NCBI GenBank assembly: GCA_947646735.1
Contig: CANTFK010000037.1
Coordinates: forward strand, 1 to 64,000
Length of the DNA: 64,000 nucleotides
Source of the DNA: Peronospora farinosa
Lineage: Eukaryota > Oomycota > Peronosporomycetes > Peronosporales > Peronosporaceae
Direction of reading: 5' to 3'
The translations under genes were made by a program, and so were the position numbers. Positions 51,530-63,391 of this stretch are shown piece after piece (position 1 is the first letter of the stretch; every line of letters starts with the position of its first letter). The notes under the pieces were generated by a model. The model ran no database searches. It saw nothing but the letters and a program-made list of their open reading frames with translations, and had not been told where the DNA came from.

Positions 51530-53220
51530 TGAAAGGTAGACCGAGTCCCTCATTGATAGACCTGGTCCCTCATTGGTCGGCCCAGCCCCTCGTTGGAAGA
51601 CTAGGGTCGCCTACGGGGCGACCTCGAACTTTCAGGAGTTAGGAGTATAGAAGAATGGAGAACAAAGGAGGAAGATTACCAAGATCAACTAGAACAGAGG
51701 AAAACATGGCAAGAGGAGACAGAAGATGGACAAGCACACAAAATAGGATCGAAGAGAAAAGAAGATTCATGTTCAAGGGACGACCGAGGTCGGCTCTTCA
51801 GACGGTGGATCAGCGGAAGGTGGGTCAGCAGACGGTGGGTCAGAACCAGGGGAAGACATGGCTGGACAGACACGAGTTAGAGATGGATGAGCAACAAAGG
51901 GGACAGTAAAGGACCTACGTGACGAAGGAAGTGAAGTCATGCGCGTGCTTAATCCGTGGTACGGTTGAGCAAGTGCAGGGGGCGGCTGTGGTGCAGTGCT
52001 AATGTGGTGATGTGGAGGTCCCAGAATCCAGTTGGATTCGGAGTATAGACCGTGGGTCAGGGACAGGGGACCAGAGAGACAGGGGCCTCGAAGGGGAGCG
52101 CCCGTTGGTTGAGAACAATCCGCAGGACCTACCGAAGAAAATCAGTATCAGGGTACCGGTTAACCGGTACCAAAGGGAGTTGATCATGGCCCTTCATTGA
52201 TCGACCTGGCCCCTCGTTGGTAGACCCGGGTCCCTCATAGGTCGACCTGGGTCCCTCATTGGTCGACCCGGTCCCTCATCGGTCGACCCGGTCCCTCATT
52301 GGTCGACCCGGTTCCTCATTGGTAGACCTGGGTCCCTCATTGGTCGACCTGGGTCCTTCATTGGTCGACCTCGGCCCCTCGGGGTTCAGCCACTCCGGAC
52401 CAGTTAATAAAAGGATCAGAACAGTCGACGCAAGGAATCAGAGCTTCAGGCAAGGATAGAGTAAAGGAGTTGAAAGGATAAGACTATATTGAATACTACT
52501 CAATTTGCGATCTACTTGGCAAGTCTTCGTCGCGCTGTAAAGGAACTCGAGTCTAGCCACACGCCTGTTCGGGGAAGGGATATATTTGGCCCCCCCCCTT
52601 GAATACAGACGTGTGGTTAGACTCAAGTGCGAGCGGAACCCCACGTGGCACGACTCCTTCACCCAAGAAGAATTTGCTTTAAGCTACTCACTGTTCCGGG
52701 AAGGGATATATTTTGGCCCCCCGTCGAAGACAGTTGTGTAGCAAGTCCAAGTGCAAGTGCGAATAGAGCTCCAGGATATATTTGGCCTGTGAGCTCGTTC
52801 GAGTAGGAACACCCCCCAAGACCCGCTATCGGAAGCGGTCTCCCTCACATCAAGGTCCGGAAGCAACGTAAAGGTCAGGTGGTTAATACCCCTGAAACAA
52901 GAAGGAAAAGGCCAGGGACGACAAGCTCACTGAAGAATTTGGCTTTAAATCCACTCTCGAAAAGGTCTATCGAGTGGCCACAGACCGGCCCACCGAGTGA
53001 AGCATATGCACTCGAGCCCCCCCAGGTCTACCTCCCTCAAGGCAGGACGTCTACATCTTCACCAAGTCTTCCGAAGAGTGCAACCCGCCAGCCGACGGGT
53101 ACACAAGGTGAGAAGAAGGTTCATAAGCGGCATCGGGGTACCCCCTCCTACAGTCGGCAGTCCGGCACAGTGAGTGGTTTGGGGTCTCATCATACAATCT
53201 TGAGAACCCACTCCACCACA
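51530..53220 (+). mobile_element. Family C 3' LTR
   Basis: It ends ACTCCACCACA at 53,220, like the 5' LTR. The start is not resolved: the minisatellite-like TGAAAGGTAGACCG at 51,530 or a point up to about 51,677 is possible; a purine-rich run (GGAGAACAAAGGAGGAAGA) lies at 51,655-51,673. It contains a 130-base diverged duplication of its own promoter-proximal part (about 52,510-52,640 against 52,640-52,770). Confidence 0.65.
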
Positions 53221-53965
53221 CAACCACAATATGCCCCTGTGGGAACCTTGGTTTGTCCACAATGGGTGATGATAAGAATTCCGGTTCGACCATCATACTC
53301 ACTTTCGGGGACTCCTGTCCATCCACGTCACATTCGTCGGCGAGCTCTTGTTCGTCGTAACATTGTTCTCGTGAGAGCCCCTGCTCTACCACAATAGGTG
53401 CAGATGGGAACCCCGGTTCAACCACTGCATTCACGTGCAGGGACCCCTGTTCGACCGCGTCGTCCTTGTCGTTCTCCTCGCTGTGGAGCGAGGAGTCACT
53501 GTCACTTGTGTCTCGAAGGACTGCACAAGCACTGCAGAGAGGGACATCGCTCGCTCTGTGCACCTCCAGCGTCGTGGAATCACGATTCACGACTGTGACG
53601 TTCGGCCAGTCACTTGGAGATACCAATTGATGGGTAAACACTTCACTGACATCGAACTTGCGTCGACGTCTCACTGATCTGGCTAACCAGTCGATGTGGG
53701 GCTTATAACGTTCCAACCATGGCATGCCCAGTATGCAATATAATGCATAATTCATTGCGATCACCAAGAAATCATCATTACTGCGAAAACCGTCAAACTT
53801 GTACGGCAACGACACTTCGTGCCGCGATACGCGGTGTGGTTTCCCGTCAGCCAAGTTGACGACGACTCAGCCAGGCCCCTCACGGACCTGAATGCTAAGA
53901 GGCAGCATCGACAAACAAGATTCACGAAAGAAATTGTTCGTTGCTCCTGAGTCCAGGGTACGATC
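53221..53965 (-). pseudogene. Family A protease and linker, cut by family C LTR
   Basis: The minus strand reads [14 protein letters not shown], then [17 protein letters not shown], and an acidic linker with VEQGS and VEPGFP blocks, all as in the family A element at 2,821-4,150 but with non-repetitive linker sequence. The frame runs into the family C LTR at 53,220. At its start the active-site block LDSGATNNFF is joined directly to family B sequence. Confidence 0.8.
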
Positions 53966-55129
53966 TTTTGAAACCTCAGGTACTATGCTATTCATTTGTT
54001 TGATAACTCTGAACATAGGGGTTCAGAGCCGTGAAAGTAGGTCATCCCGCCCCTACTGCGCTCCCGCATTTCCCGACTTATCGGGGGTCGAATCTAAACC
54101 CATGCGACGTGCGCGATTCTTCGAACCATGATAAACTTTTTGCTGGGCCCCTTGGCCCCAGCAGCAAGTTTGACATAGCAGCGAGCTTGCCGCACTTGTA
54201 GTAGACCACGTCTGCATTGACTAACTCCATTTTAGTGTCATCCGACTTCTCGGCCGAAGGCTTATAACAAGCTGTCGTCAAGGCACTGTTGTAGGATTTC
54301 TCCTCAGCCATGGCAATATCAATTGCCTCCTCCATCGTTTTTGGCATCATCTAAAAAGGACTAAAGCGATGGGCCGTGCCGTAGTCCATTCATGATCGCA
54401 GGCACCTTAATGTGTTCCGTTATCGAAACCACATGAATGGACGCCGACAGCGAACGCATCTCCTGCACATACTATTGCAGAGATCGTTTCGCCTGTCGTG
54501 CTCCAAAGAAGCGCGCCTGAAGTAATACTTCATTGTTAGGCGGCTGGTACATGGCACGAATTTTTGACTTAAAGATGGTCCATGATGGAAACGCATCAGC
54601 GTTTGCCATAAGCGCAGAGTATGCCCATTCTGTCGCTTTGCCACGCAAATTTGACATGGCATACGACACCATCCTGGTGTCGTCTTCGATAAGCTGCGCC
54701 ATACCGCATTGCTCCACTGTTAAAATCCAGTGAACAATCATATGTGGGGCAGTCCCATTAAACTTCGGAGGGTCCATACGAATGGGCCTTGGCTGATAAG
54801 ACCGGGCAGAGAGCGTCTCACCAGTTCTTTTGAGCGCCTCATTAGGTGCCTGCTCACGCAAAAGATCATTTTAAGTCTTACTGATGGACTCCTTTACTGC
54901 TTGGACGCATTTCTACGCTGTACGATCACAAACGCCTCGAATTGTTCCAATTGAGCCACATGTTGCTCAGAAGGACAATGCAAGAGGTTGGCGAGGGCTT
55001 GTTTACCAAGTCCCTGCACCAAATGATCTGCCAACTCCCTATGGCGTTCGAAGAGGTGAGAAGAGTCCCCAATCCATACTAAGGGACATTCGTATCCACA
55101 CGCACGCTCAGAGAGACGGGTCGTGATAA
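53966..55129 (-). pseudogene. Family B gag of chimeric element
   Basis: Minus-strand family B gag: HVAQLEQFEAFVI, RPIRMDPPKFNG, LRGKATEWAYSALMA, then VVYYKCGKLAAM where the knuckle is cut short, and finally IVPEVSKDRT, which enters the family A protease. The gag core is closer to the first family B element (GTAPHMIVHW, DTRMVSYAMSNL) than to the second. Stops and frameshifts occur near 54,470 and 54,868. Confidence 0.75.
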
Positions 55130-55149
55130 GGACTACAAGTGCTACCAAA

Positions 55150-55931
55150 TGTAGACGGGTCCTTCGAAAGAAGCTGCCAAGTACTACGCAAGCACAAACC
55201 TTTGATCAGCGTGAGGAGGCGGTTAGACTGTCTTACCTCCGCGTGCGGTGGTGGTGTTGTTGTTGGCCGGCGCTAAAGCGCAGTACCAACCGTTGCCGGT
55301 CGCTTTGGAGCGAACTGCGAAACGAACTGCTAAGACAAGAGCTCCACACATCCACTGATGAAAGTTGCTATCTAGTTAAAAGCAGAGACTTTCGTCCCCA
55401 CAGTATATTCAGTATTCATGAATGGGTATAAAATTTAAGTTACTAGCTCCAACCGAGGTCAGAACGCTCACGATAGGATTCGCATAGCAGCCGCCAGCCA
55501 TCAAGAAGATACCAGCAGCAGCTTACGACACGCAAAAGCTTATTCAGTTCTCGTGCGCACTGGACAATGTTTAGCGGATTCAAGACTGAGTTCAATAGAA
55601 GTTAATTAAATATAAATCTAACTACTGATTGGTTAATTATGCAAAGATCGGATACGCGTCTCTTTAGAACGTATCTCTACGTGCAAGCTAAAAATATATT
55701 TAAGCTCGCTGATGACGTCCGTCTGAAGCGTCACCACAACGCCTAGTCCCCACTGGGCGTCATCCCCATTGAATGTGAATCCATCCATGGATATCACATT
55801 CACGGGGATGGGTCACGTTAATGTGCCACACCCAAGTGGCAGGCCTAAGGTACCACGTAGCCTGTTAGACCTCCTCCTTGAAAAATTAAATCATATACTT
55901 AGCGGACTCGTGTAGCTATTGGCCCGTTACA
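55150..55931 (-). mobile_element. Family B 5' LTR of chimeric element
   Basis: The 782-bp LTR on the minus strand runs from TGTAACGGGCC (55,931) to TCTACA (55,150), with the primer-binding site at 55,147-55,130. It is the inverted partner of 17,586-18,366, and the flanking non-LTR sequence is shared too, so this is a duplicated locus rather than an independent insertion. Confidence 0.8.
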
Positions 55932-56103
55932 GTTTACATCTAGAGTAAGATCTATAACTGAACCAAATTTTGTCGATACCCGCGTGTAGAAACGACGAGA
56001 AGTCTCGCCTAGACCACATCTACATTAAGTTTTGGTTTTGTGTCGAGCTAAGCATTTGTTTCGAAGCGCTCAGTTATTATCACTGTGTTATTCCACATAA
56101 ATT

Positions 56104-56746
56104 ATGCACGTAAAAACGTCACATTTTTCGTCGCTTTTGGAAGGAGAATATAGACTACAAATGATGAGCAATCCAAACATTTATCGCTTTTTCGAAAAAC
56201 ATGTACGGGTCGATGGCCACCACTGGTTGGACAGGCACATGTTTCATCTCGCCATTGGTAACGGTGCAAGTGAACATCATCGCAAAAGCTCACACATACT
56301 AGGCACGTCTTTCTCGCTACTAGATTCGGATACCGGTTTTAGGGCAAGTGCTTTACGCAATTCAAGCGGACAAACGTTTCTACCGGTGGTGTCGAAGATA
56401 CGCCGCATTGCTCTTCTTGGTGGATCGGGCAGACTTCAGCGTTGCAATGCTGTCAAAATTGGGAAAGCATCTTATTTAGGAAACTAGTATGTATACGTTT
56501 CATTATTTCTCCATTCAATCAGCTGGTTCTCAAGACATTAGCTTTAAGGCTGTTCGCCCACTCGGAGTCTCGATGAGAGAGCTTGTAAAGCATATTCCGA
56601 GTCATTTCCAGCACGCCCTGTATATAAGTGACTTCCTCCACTCCGCACAGAGAGGCAGACCAGCTCTATCATCTGTGTTTTTACAGAATGCATGGCGCAA
56701 ACAATCAACTGGGAAAAATAGGAAGGAGATAACGTTTGAAATGTAG
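56104..56746 (+). CDS. Predicted two-exon gene, unknown function (inverted copy)
   Basis: Exon 1 56,104-56,486, intron 56,487-56,541 (55 bp, GTATGT..ATTAG), exon 2 56,542-56,746; 195 residues. It differs from the left copy by a few residues only (Asn for Asp near residue 23, Ala for Val and Leu for Ile near the exon end). The splice sites are unchanged. No Crinkler follows this copy: the duplication switches at 56,901, before the effector. Confidence 0.5.
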
Positions 56747-56901
56747 CTACGGGCGGGTGACCAAAATGTAAGGAAATATATATAGACTTCGGTTTAAATA
56801 GATACATTTCTTAGCAAAATATGCAGAAACTTGACAAATTCTGTCAAACTGTAACTGGCACAACAGGCTCTTCATATACATCACTTGTGCTAGTCACATG
56901 T

Positions 56902-58584
56902 ATGTTATGGGTAGTTCAGTTGATCTTTATGTTTGGCTTACCGCCTGATCATAAAGGCAGGACGGGCTCGTTGTCTTTGTAGACAGACTGAGCAAGATGG
57001 TACATTTGGCATCTTGTAGCACCAAGATCTCAGGAAAAGAGGCGGCCCTCTATTTTCTGGATCATGTTTAACGACTACACGGGATGCTTGATTCCATCGT
57101 ATCGGACTGGGATCCGCGTTTTACGTCGGGTTTTTGGCGACATGTTTTTGGGCTTCTGGGAATCAAGCTCCACATGTCAACCGCTGATCATCCACAGACC
57201 AATGTCCAAACGAAACGAGCCAATCGAGTCGTGGCGGATGTATTGCGTACTGTAGCGACTCCTAAGGAATGTAGCAAGCAATTCCATTCGTGGAGTTCGC
57301 TATTAATAACAGTGTTCACGCAAGTACGGGTGAAACACCGTTTTACATTAACGGACTGATTCATCCTCGAACGCCATTCTTCTTTGTACGCAGCCCTAGT
57401 CTTATTGGGGGAGGGCCCCTCACTTCGCTCGGTGCGAAAGCCAAAGAGGGTCAAACTTTCCCTAGTGACACTGCCAATTTAGCAGTGGTCACGACACCTA
57501 TAGGAATCAATGAGGAGGCACGTCAACAAATGCTTATACTCCTTGACGATGACACTATAGTACCATCAGCAACGTCGACCCATGATCGACCTCTTGGAGG
57601 CGTCATAGGCGAGCTGGATGCTAAAAGCGTGAGCGAAGCTCAGCGCTTTGTGGATGAGCGATTAGCCATCACACGTAAGATCCGTGACGCGATTGCAAGC
57701 GCACAGGACAAGCAAAAAAATATGCGGACCTACATGGTCGCAAAAACAATGAACACTTTCTTGTTGGAGACAAAGTGCTATCAAGTACTGCTACCGTACC
57801 TAAACATGCAATTTCTGTACTACCTGGTGGTACTACTAAGCTATTTCCCCGGTTCATTGGGCCATTTACGGTGGTTGAAGAGGATGGAGACCTACATTAT
57901 AGGCTCACTCTCCCACCGGATATGAAGACGCACCCCGTATTTTACGTGGGTCGTCTGAAACAATATGTCGATTCAAAACAGATCACATATCCACATCGGT
58001 CTAACGAGAACGATGGTGACGTCGACTGTGAGTCGAGCGTCGTTGCCGGTCAGGCGACGAGGAAGCCGATAGGCTCCCCGTATACGAACGAGGCGATAGA
58101 GGACTCGGCGATCGAGGAGGACTCCGCGTTTAACGTGGGTCTCTCATCACCAGTCGCTCATGTAAGTTCAAACGGAGCTTCAGGCGGTCGTACCCCTGAC
58201 GATCCCTCGTACTCACCGCACGTAGATCCGAAGTCAGATGCCAGACTTGACTCGAAAGATCCACCACCTCTTTCTTCAGTGCAGCGATCTTCGCCTGCTA
58301 CTGAACGACAACAGGATAGGCAGCCGAAAATAGTTGGGCGTAATCGCTGCTCCTATCGGTCGCCAACTGTGTTGGTGTATGCGGGTGGGAACACACGCTT
58401 CCTTGTTGGAAGGTTGTTGTGCCACCGCCATATAAAGAAAAAGCTTCAGATCCTTGTCCAGTGGAAAGGATACCCGAAGTGCTTCGACTCGTGGGAACCG
58501 ATTAACGCGTTGCGCGTCGACGTGCCTGAGCTGACGGCTGCTTACGAGCAGAAGAATCAGCTGCATTGCTCTGCTATATCCTGA
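56902..58584 (+). pseudogene. Family B integrase and chromodomain, duplicated
   Basis: Direct copy of 10,271-11,970. It has VVFVDRLSKMVH, SDWDPRFTS, TKRANR with the lost Glu, the GPF/Y region and the chromodomain ILVQWKGYPKCFDSWEP. It lacks the 8-bp duplication of the left copy, so 57,290-57,925 stays open longer. One missing T near 58,565 changes the last residues. No gag or RT belongs to this copy. Confidence 0.85.
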
Positions 58585-59489
58585 TGGACTAGCAGGGGAA
58601 GCGTAGCGAGAAGGAGTTGGGGTATGTTATCACCCAATATCTCCCTTACACGCGTCATAGCGAAGATGGTTCGCTGCGACCGCTGTTTCACTGCATCTGC
58701 GTGAGGAGTTACACGGCGCAAGAACTTTGACTCGTATTCGTCGACTGTTTCATTCGAACGCAACACGACGGGGATAGGAAAGCACGACCACGTGCTTTGC
58801 CCTACCTTTTACATGATGAAAAGACGCTAAATCGTTTATTAGCGTCAATAGTGGCACGCCTTTAGAGCGTGCACGTTTTACACTCCAGCGTGACAACTCG
58901 GATGGCGGTGGCATAGCTGGCAAACCATAACTCACGTAGCCTCCCTTTAGACGGCGTGCTAGTAAAGCCGAGTGCGAAGTTGAAGGGGCTTTTTGCTCAC
59001 CCTCGCCTGAGTCTGACTCTCCATTATGGATTATCAAGACATCATATGTAGGGTTAACAGAGGCGGACGATTTAGTATCTCCAACCTGCTGTGGAGTCGC
59101 GGCTGTTTCTTTCGAAACAGCGCGCTAAGTTGTGGTCGCTGTGCTCGTTGGCGCAGACGACGAGGCATGATAGGAAGCGTGGAAGCTTCCTGGAGGTTGG
59201 TGTCTCGAATGATGGGGACAAATGTCCCATCAGAGCACTATGCTCATCACACACTTTGGGGTGATGGCAATGGTGTACTCTCATTGTAGTCAACAATGAG
59301 GGACAGGTCATCATTTGCACCATAGTGGGATGGACCAGTAATCTTTGCTGGCAAGCTAACATTAGATTTCGGCGTTGTCACAGAGACACTTAGCGACGGC
59401 TGCGAGTTATCGCGGCACGTGCGCTTTCTGATGGTTTGCATGGGCGCCTTTGCATGCGACCCATCAGCCTTACCACGTTTCGGTGGCAT
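58557..59489 (-). pseudogene. Antisense ORF of duplicated family B end
   Basis: Copy of 11,971-12,867 in several frames: 59,247-59,489 (MPPKRGKADGSHAK), 58,750-59,037 (MIIHNGESDSGEGEQK, later VSYGLPAMPPPSELSRW) and 58,557-58,766 (LRSNETVDEYESKF). Here a longer middle part is readable than in the left copy. Product unrecognised. Confidence 0.5.
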
Positions 59490-59543
59490 TACTCTTTATT
59501 CGCTGTTTGACAAATGTAAAAATCGTCTTGAAGAGGGGGATGG

Positions 59544-60141
59544 TGTAACGGGCTACAAGTTGCACGGTTCGTCAAGTATCGTATATTTAACGGGCAGGCC
59601 TAAATGGGTACGAGGTATCTTGGGCCTGCCACTTGGGTGAGGCACATCAATGTAACCCACCCTCGTGAATGTGATATCCATGGATGGATTCACATTCAGT
59701 GGGGATGACGCCCAGTGGAGACTGGACGCCATGGTGACGCTTCAGACGGGCTTCATCAGCGAGCTTAAATATATTTTAAGCTTGGACGTAAACATACGCA
59801 TTTGAAGAGACGCGTAACCAATCTTTGCATAATTAGCCAATCAGTAGTTAAACTTATATTCAGTAAACTTCTATTGAATATAAGTCAGTCTTGAATTTAC
59901 TACATAACACTCACTGCGCACGAGACGACTAAAAAGATTCCGTGACGCAATTAGGTGCTTGTTTATAGCTCGTTGCGAGGTTCGCTTAAAAGCGACAAGA
60001 AGCGGTTGGTACAGCGCTTGAGCCTTGACCAGCACCAGCAGCACCGCACGCGGAGGTAAGACAGTCTAACGACTTCCTCGCTCTGCTTGAAGTTGTGCCC
60101 GCGTATTACGTGACAGCCTTTTTTCGAAGCAACCGTCTACA
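59544..60141 (+). mobile_element. Family B 3' LTR, duplicated
   Basis: Copy of 12,922-13,519 with the same polypurine tract in front and the same ends, offset 46,622. Confidence 0.75.
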
Positions 60142-61023
60142 ATTGAAGGAGGCAACTCCTCCCCTGTACATAACGATGTCCCTTCTCAAAGCACCATCTC
60201 TAGCGTGAACGTTGCTGACAAATCTATCTTGTCTATGCTTCCGGAAGTATTTTTCACTGGAAACGATGACAGTGAGAGCAGGTGCCTTAATTACATTACG
60301 TACACGTGAGCAGAGGAATGCAATCAACTAAACAAACGCTTAGTTGAGAAGGAAAAGAAACTGTATATAATATAGCTAGCTATCTAATAAACTAATCTGT
60401 TATAACCTATGTTAACTATATTAAACTACAACTATGTATGTTGACAACTTGCCCTCCACTCATTGCGCGCGTCCATCGGTCATTGGTCAGCGCGTTGGCT
60501 GATATGATGGCCCATATCAACCAATTAGAGGGCATTTCCAACTTCAAGGAGATTTAGGGACAATATTATAAAAAAAGATAATATTATCAAATATTTTTAG
60601 TCATAATAGTATTTTATTGACACTTCTATGAAGTGTCAATATTATGTAACGGGCTCACCCTGTTACACTGATGCAGTCACGTGAAACGTCAAATTATTAT
60701 GCAGGCAAAATTACATATTGACCTAACTTTTTGCTACTCCAAGCGTGGTCACTTTCGAAGAGAGTGCGATGAACTAGGTTTAAACAAATTAGGAAGCACA
60801 TCGTTTATCGAACCATCGGCGGCAATACCACATTTATTATCGGTGTAACTGTGCCTATCGAAAGTGCAAGCCTATGCTTTTTAAACACATATTGCAATAG
60901 AGCTACCTGTACAAGACGCAAAAATGTATTGAGCCACCAATTTTGTACGGGTCTTATCGTATTGTCATCATCCATCAACTTCAATATTGCACGCCATAGG
61001 TTTGAGAGCCGTTTATCAACTTA
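60142..61023. other. Non-coding stretch, duplicated, with hairpins
   Basis: Copy of 13,520-14,401. The first hairpin has a mismatch here (ATAATATTATC for ATAATATTGTC), the second is unchanged at 60,615-60,641. No gene is supported. Confidence 0.45.
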
Positions 61024-63011
61024 TTAATATGCCAGTGGGTAGTCCACAAACACTCGACAAACTTCTCTCGCTGCTGAAACTGTTGCTGGATCCAGGACAA
61101 GCGCTTTGCATGATTCAAGATCTGGACAAACTGCGATGTAAACTGGTTGCTCGGTATCACCAGCACTCTTCACATCTTCTGGGTAAAAAATCTTGTTCAT
61201 TTCTTTCAGCTGGTTGTCGTCAATGTCATGCTGTGCCGCGACAGTAAATTGAAGATACGCTACATTGCCCTTCTTGTCGGATGTAGACTTAAGCTTTACA
61301 ATGCTGCTGATATCCGGATAACCGTTACATCCAAGAAACCAGTACGAGAACCTTTCATCATCTCTCCATGTGGTCAGATGGGCCATAGGATCGGCTGCCC
61401 TTCCGGAGCAAATTGCATCATGGTCTTCCAAGTGCACCCGCTTCATTTTGAGCTGACGCGACCCATTTTCTGGCGGATCATACTCGCTAATATAGAGATC
61501 CAAATCGTTGTCGGCAGCCAGGCGATGTAGAAGAATCTCAAAAACGGCACTGGTGAGTGAATTGTTTCCATTATTTTTCGCCCACGTATACATTTTAGAC
61601 AGTGCGCCCGATCGCAGTCTCACTGAGAGACAACGCACAACATATTCCGAATCAATCATATCTTCCCAACACGAGATATATACGAACGGATCCCACCACC
61701 TTGACGAGTAACGCGGAGCTATGTCTTCTGTTTTTTTAAGAATGTATGGCGCAAATGATCAACTTGTGATCTCGCCGTCGAAATGTTGGCTATACTGTTA
61801 AGCAAGTTCGAGGCGTCCTTTACACAATTTATCGCATCGTCCATTTCCTTGATTATGTCCATGCATGTAGGCAATGTAAAATCGCGCACACTTCCGCCAG
61901 AGTAGTAGAAGCGATCATCCATATCCTCAGGATGATACTTATGGATGAGTTCTCCCATCGAAAAGAGATCCGTTCGTGACCAACAAGGCATCAGACAGTA
62001 GAACGCATAAAGTTGATCTTCAGATTTTAGGTCCACTCGCTCTGACGTTGCCAGCAACGTGAACGTTGTCAAACTAACCGGAATATCTTTGTATCGAAAT
62101 TTATCCAACAACAGCCATACGTTCGATATGCCCTGTTGGCGGACGAGCTCTTTATATATGTCGTTCGCAGTCCGGTCTTCGCATCCCTTCACTGCAAACT
62201 GCACAACCTTGCCATCTTCGTAACCCATATAAAAGAGACAATCCGCCTGATTTTTTTTACGCAATCGTCGGTACACCAGCACATTCTTCCTGTGCTTGAA
62301 AACGAGATGAAAAGCCATCACGCACAACAGAGTCGACTTGCCAATACCCGGCGAGCCTATTATAATACTCTTCTTGTTTGCCAGCGAAGAAGACTCTCGA
62401 AACCATCCATCCATCAGCAGAGACACAATTAGCGTATTTTCCATTCGCCAATATATTTCTTCCTTCAGGGTGCATCCACCCAAGCTGCTCATGAATCTCC
62501 AGATCGAGGGAATCTTTTGCACAGCGTTAACATCCCAGTCGTTCAGTGAGATGCACTCCTCAGCGTATTTTTCGGGCTCGTTCAATGCAGTTGTTGTAGG
62601 AAGTTGAACGTTCGTTGTAAGTGAAGCAGCATACACGATCGGTTCAGGCAGTTTCACTAGCACGTGTACAGGAACAATTCCGGCTGCAACATCTTCCTTC
62701 GTCACTTGAGTTCGTACAGCTTCTTCCGTGAAACCAACCACGCTAAGTGGCGCTCCCGCATATTCCAACAGCGTCAGACCACTGGTGCTCCACGCGCCTT
62801 GCTTCACCTCTGTCTCCGTCAGCCACGCGCCGCGGCCCTCGTCTCTCTTTGCCAAGAAGAGCTGCAGCTTACGTGCGGTAATTTGGATTATCACCGAGGT
62901 ACCCTCTTTAATGGCATCCTTCAAATGTCCCACCGACTTGTTGTTGTCGATGTCCACAGAAAAAGCTCTTCCTTCTTTCACCAGCGCGCATATTAGTGTT
63001 AGCAGCACCAT
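61024..63011 (-). pseudogene. Crinkler (CRN) effector, frameshifted
   Basis: Second copy of the Crinkler at 14,402-16,390, one base shorter. It has the same header (LFLAK, HVLVKLP), Walker A (GSPGIGKST) and C-terminal nuclease-like domain. The codon that is TGA in the left copy is Gly here. Instead a T run near 61,729-61,735 has seven bases against eight on the left, which shifts the frame after residue 430 and leaves the C-terminal part in a separate frame (61,659-61,024). Other differences are scattered substitutions such as Thr for Pro at residue 45. The start at 63,011 was chosen as for the left copy. Confidence 0.85.
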
Positions 63012-63025
63012 TTCTTTCAGCCTGT

Positions 63026-63041
63026 AAATTGTCGAATGAGA
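63026..63041 (-). promoter_or_regulatory. Oomycete initiator in front of right Crinkler
   Basis: Same 14-of-16 match to GCTCATTYYNCAWTTT as at the left copy, 15 bases before the ATG. Confidence 0.6.
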
Positions 63042-63067
63042 GAGAAAGGGAGGGAGAACATTGCTGA

Positions 63068-63321
63068 AGTGAAAAACATCACTTTGAGCTAGTGACGCCA
63101 TGTACATCACTTTGAGCTAGTGGCATCATGTACATCACTTATGCTAGTAGTTCTGCAAAACCTGTAACTGACACAACATGTCACATCATGCACATCATTT
63201 GAGCTAGTCGTTTCTGCCAAAGCTGTAACTGGCACAACATGTGACTAGCACAAGTGATGTATATGAAGAGCCTGTTGTGCCAGTTACAGTTTGACAGAAT
63301 TTGTCAAGTTTCTGCATATTT
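63068..63321. repeat. Subterminal-type repeat cluster, second copy
   Basis: Copy of 16,447-16,700 with the alternating AGCTAGTG and ACTGGCACAACATGT motifs and the inverted partner. Only single-base differences are seen. Confidence 0.5.
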
Positions 63322-63391
63322 TGCTAAGAAATGTATCTATCTAAACCGAAGTCTATATATATTTCCTTACATTTTGGTCACCCGCCCGTAG

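Larger units (their letters stand above)
54790..56901 (-). repeat. Inverted duplication, right copy
   Basis: Partner of 16,616-18,730. With 63,240-64,000 it forms an inverted repeat around the right-hand Crinkler block. Confidence 0.85.
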
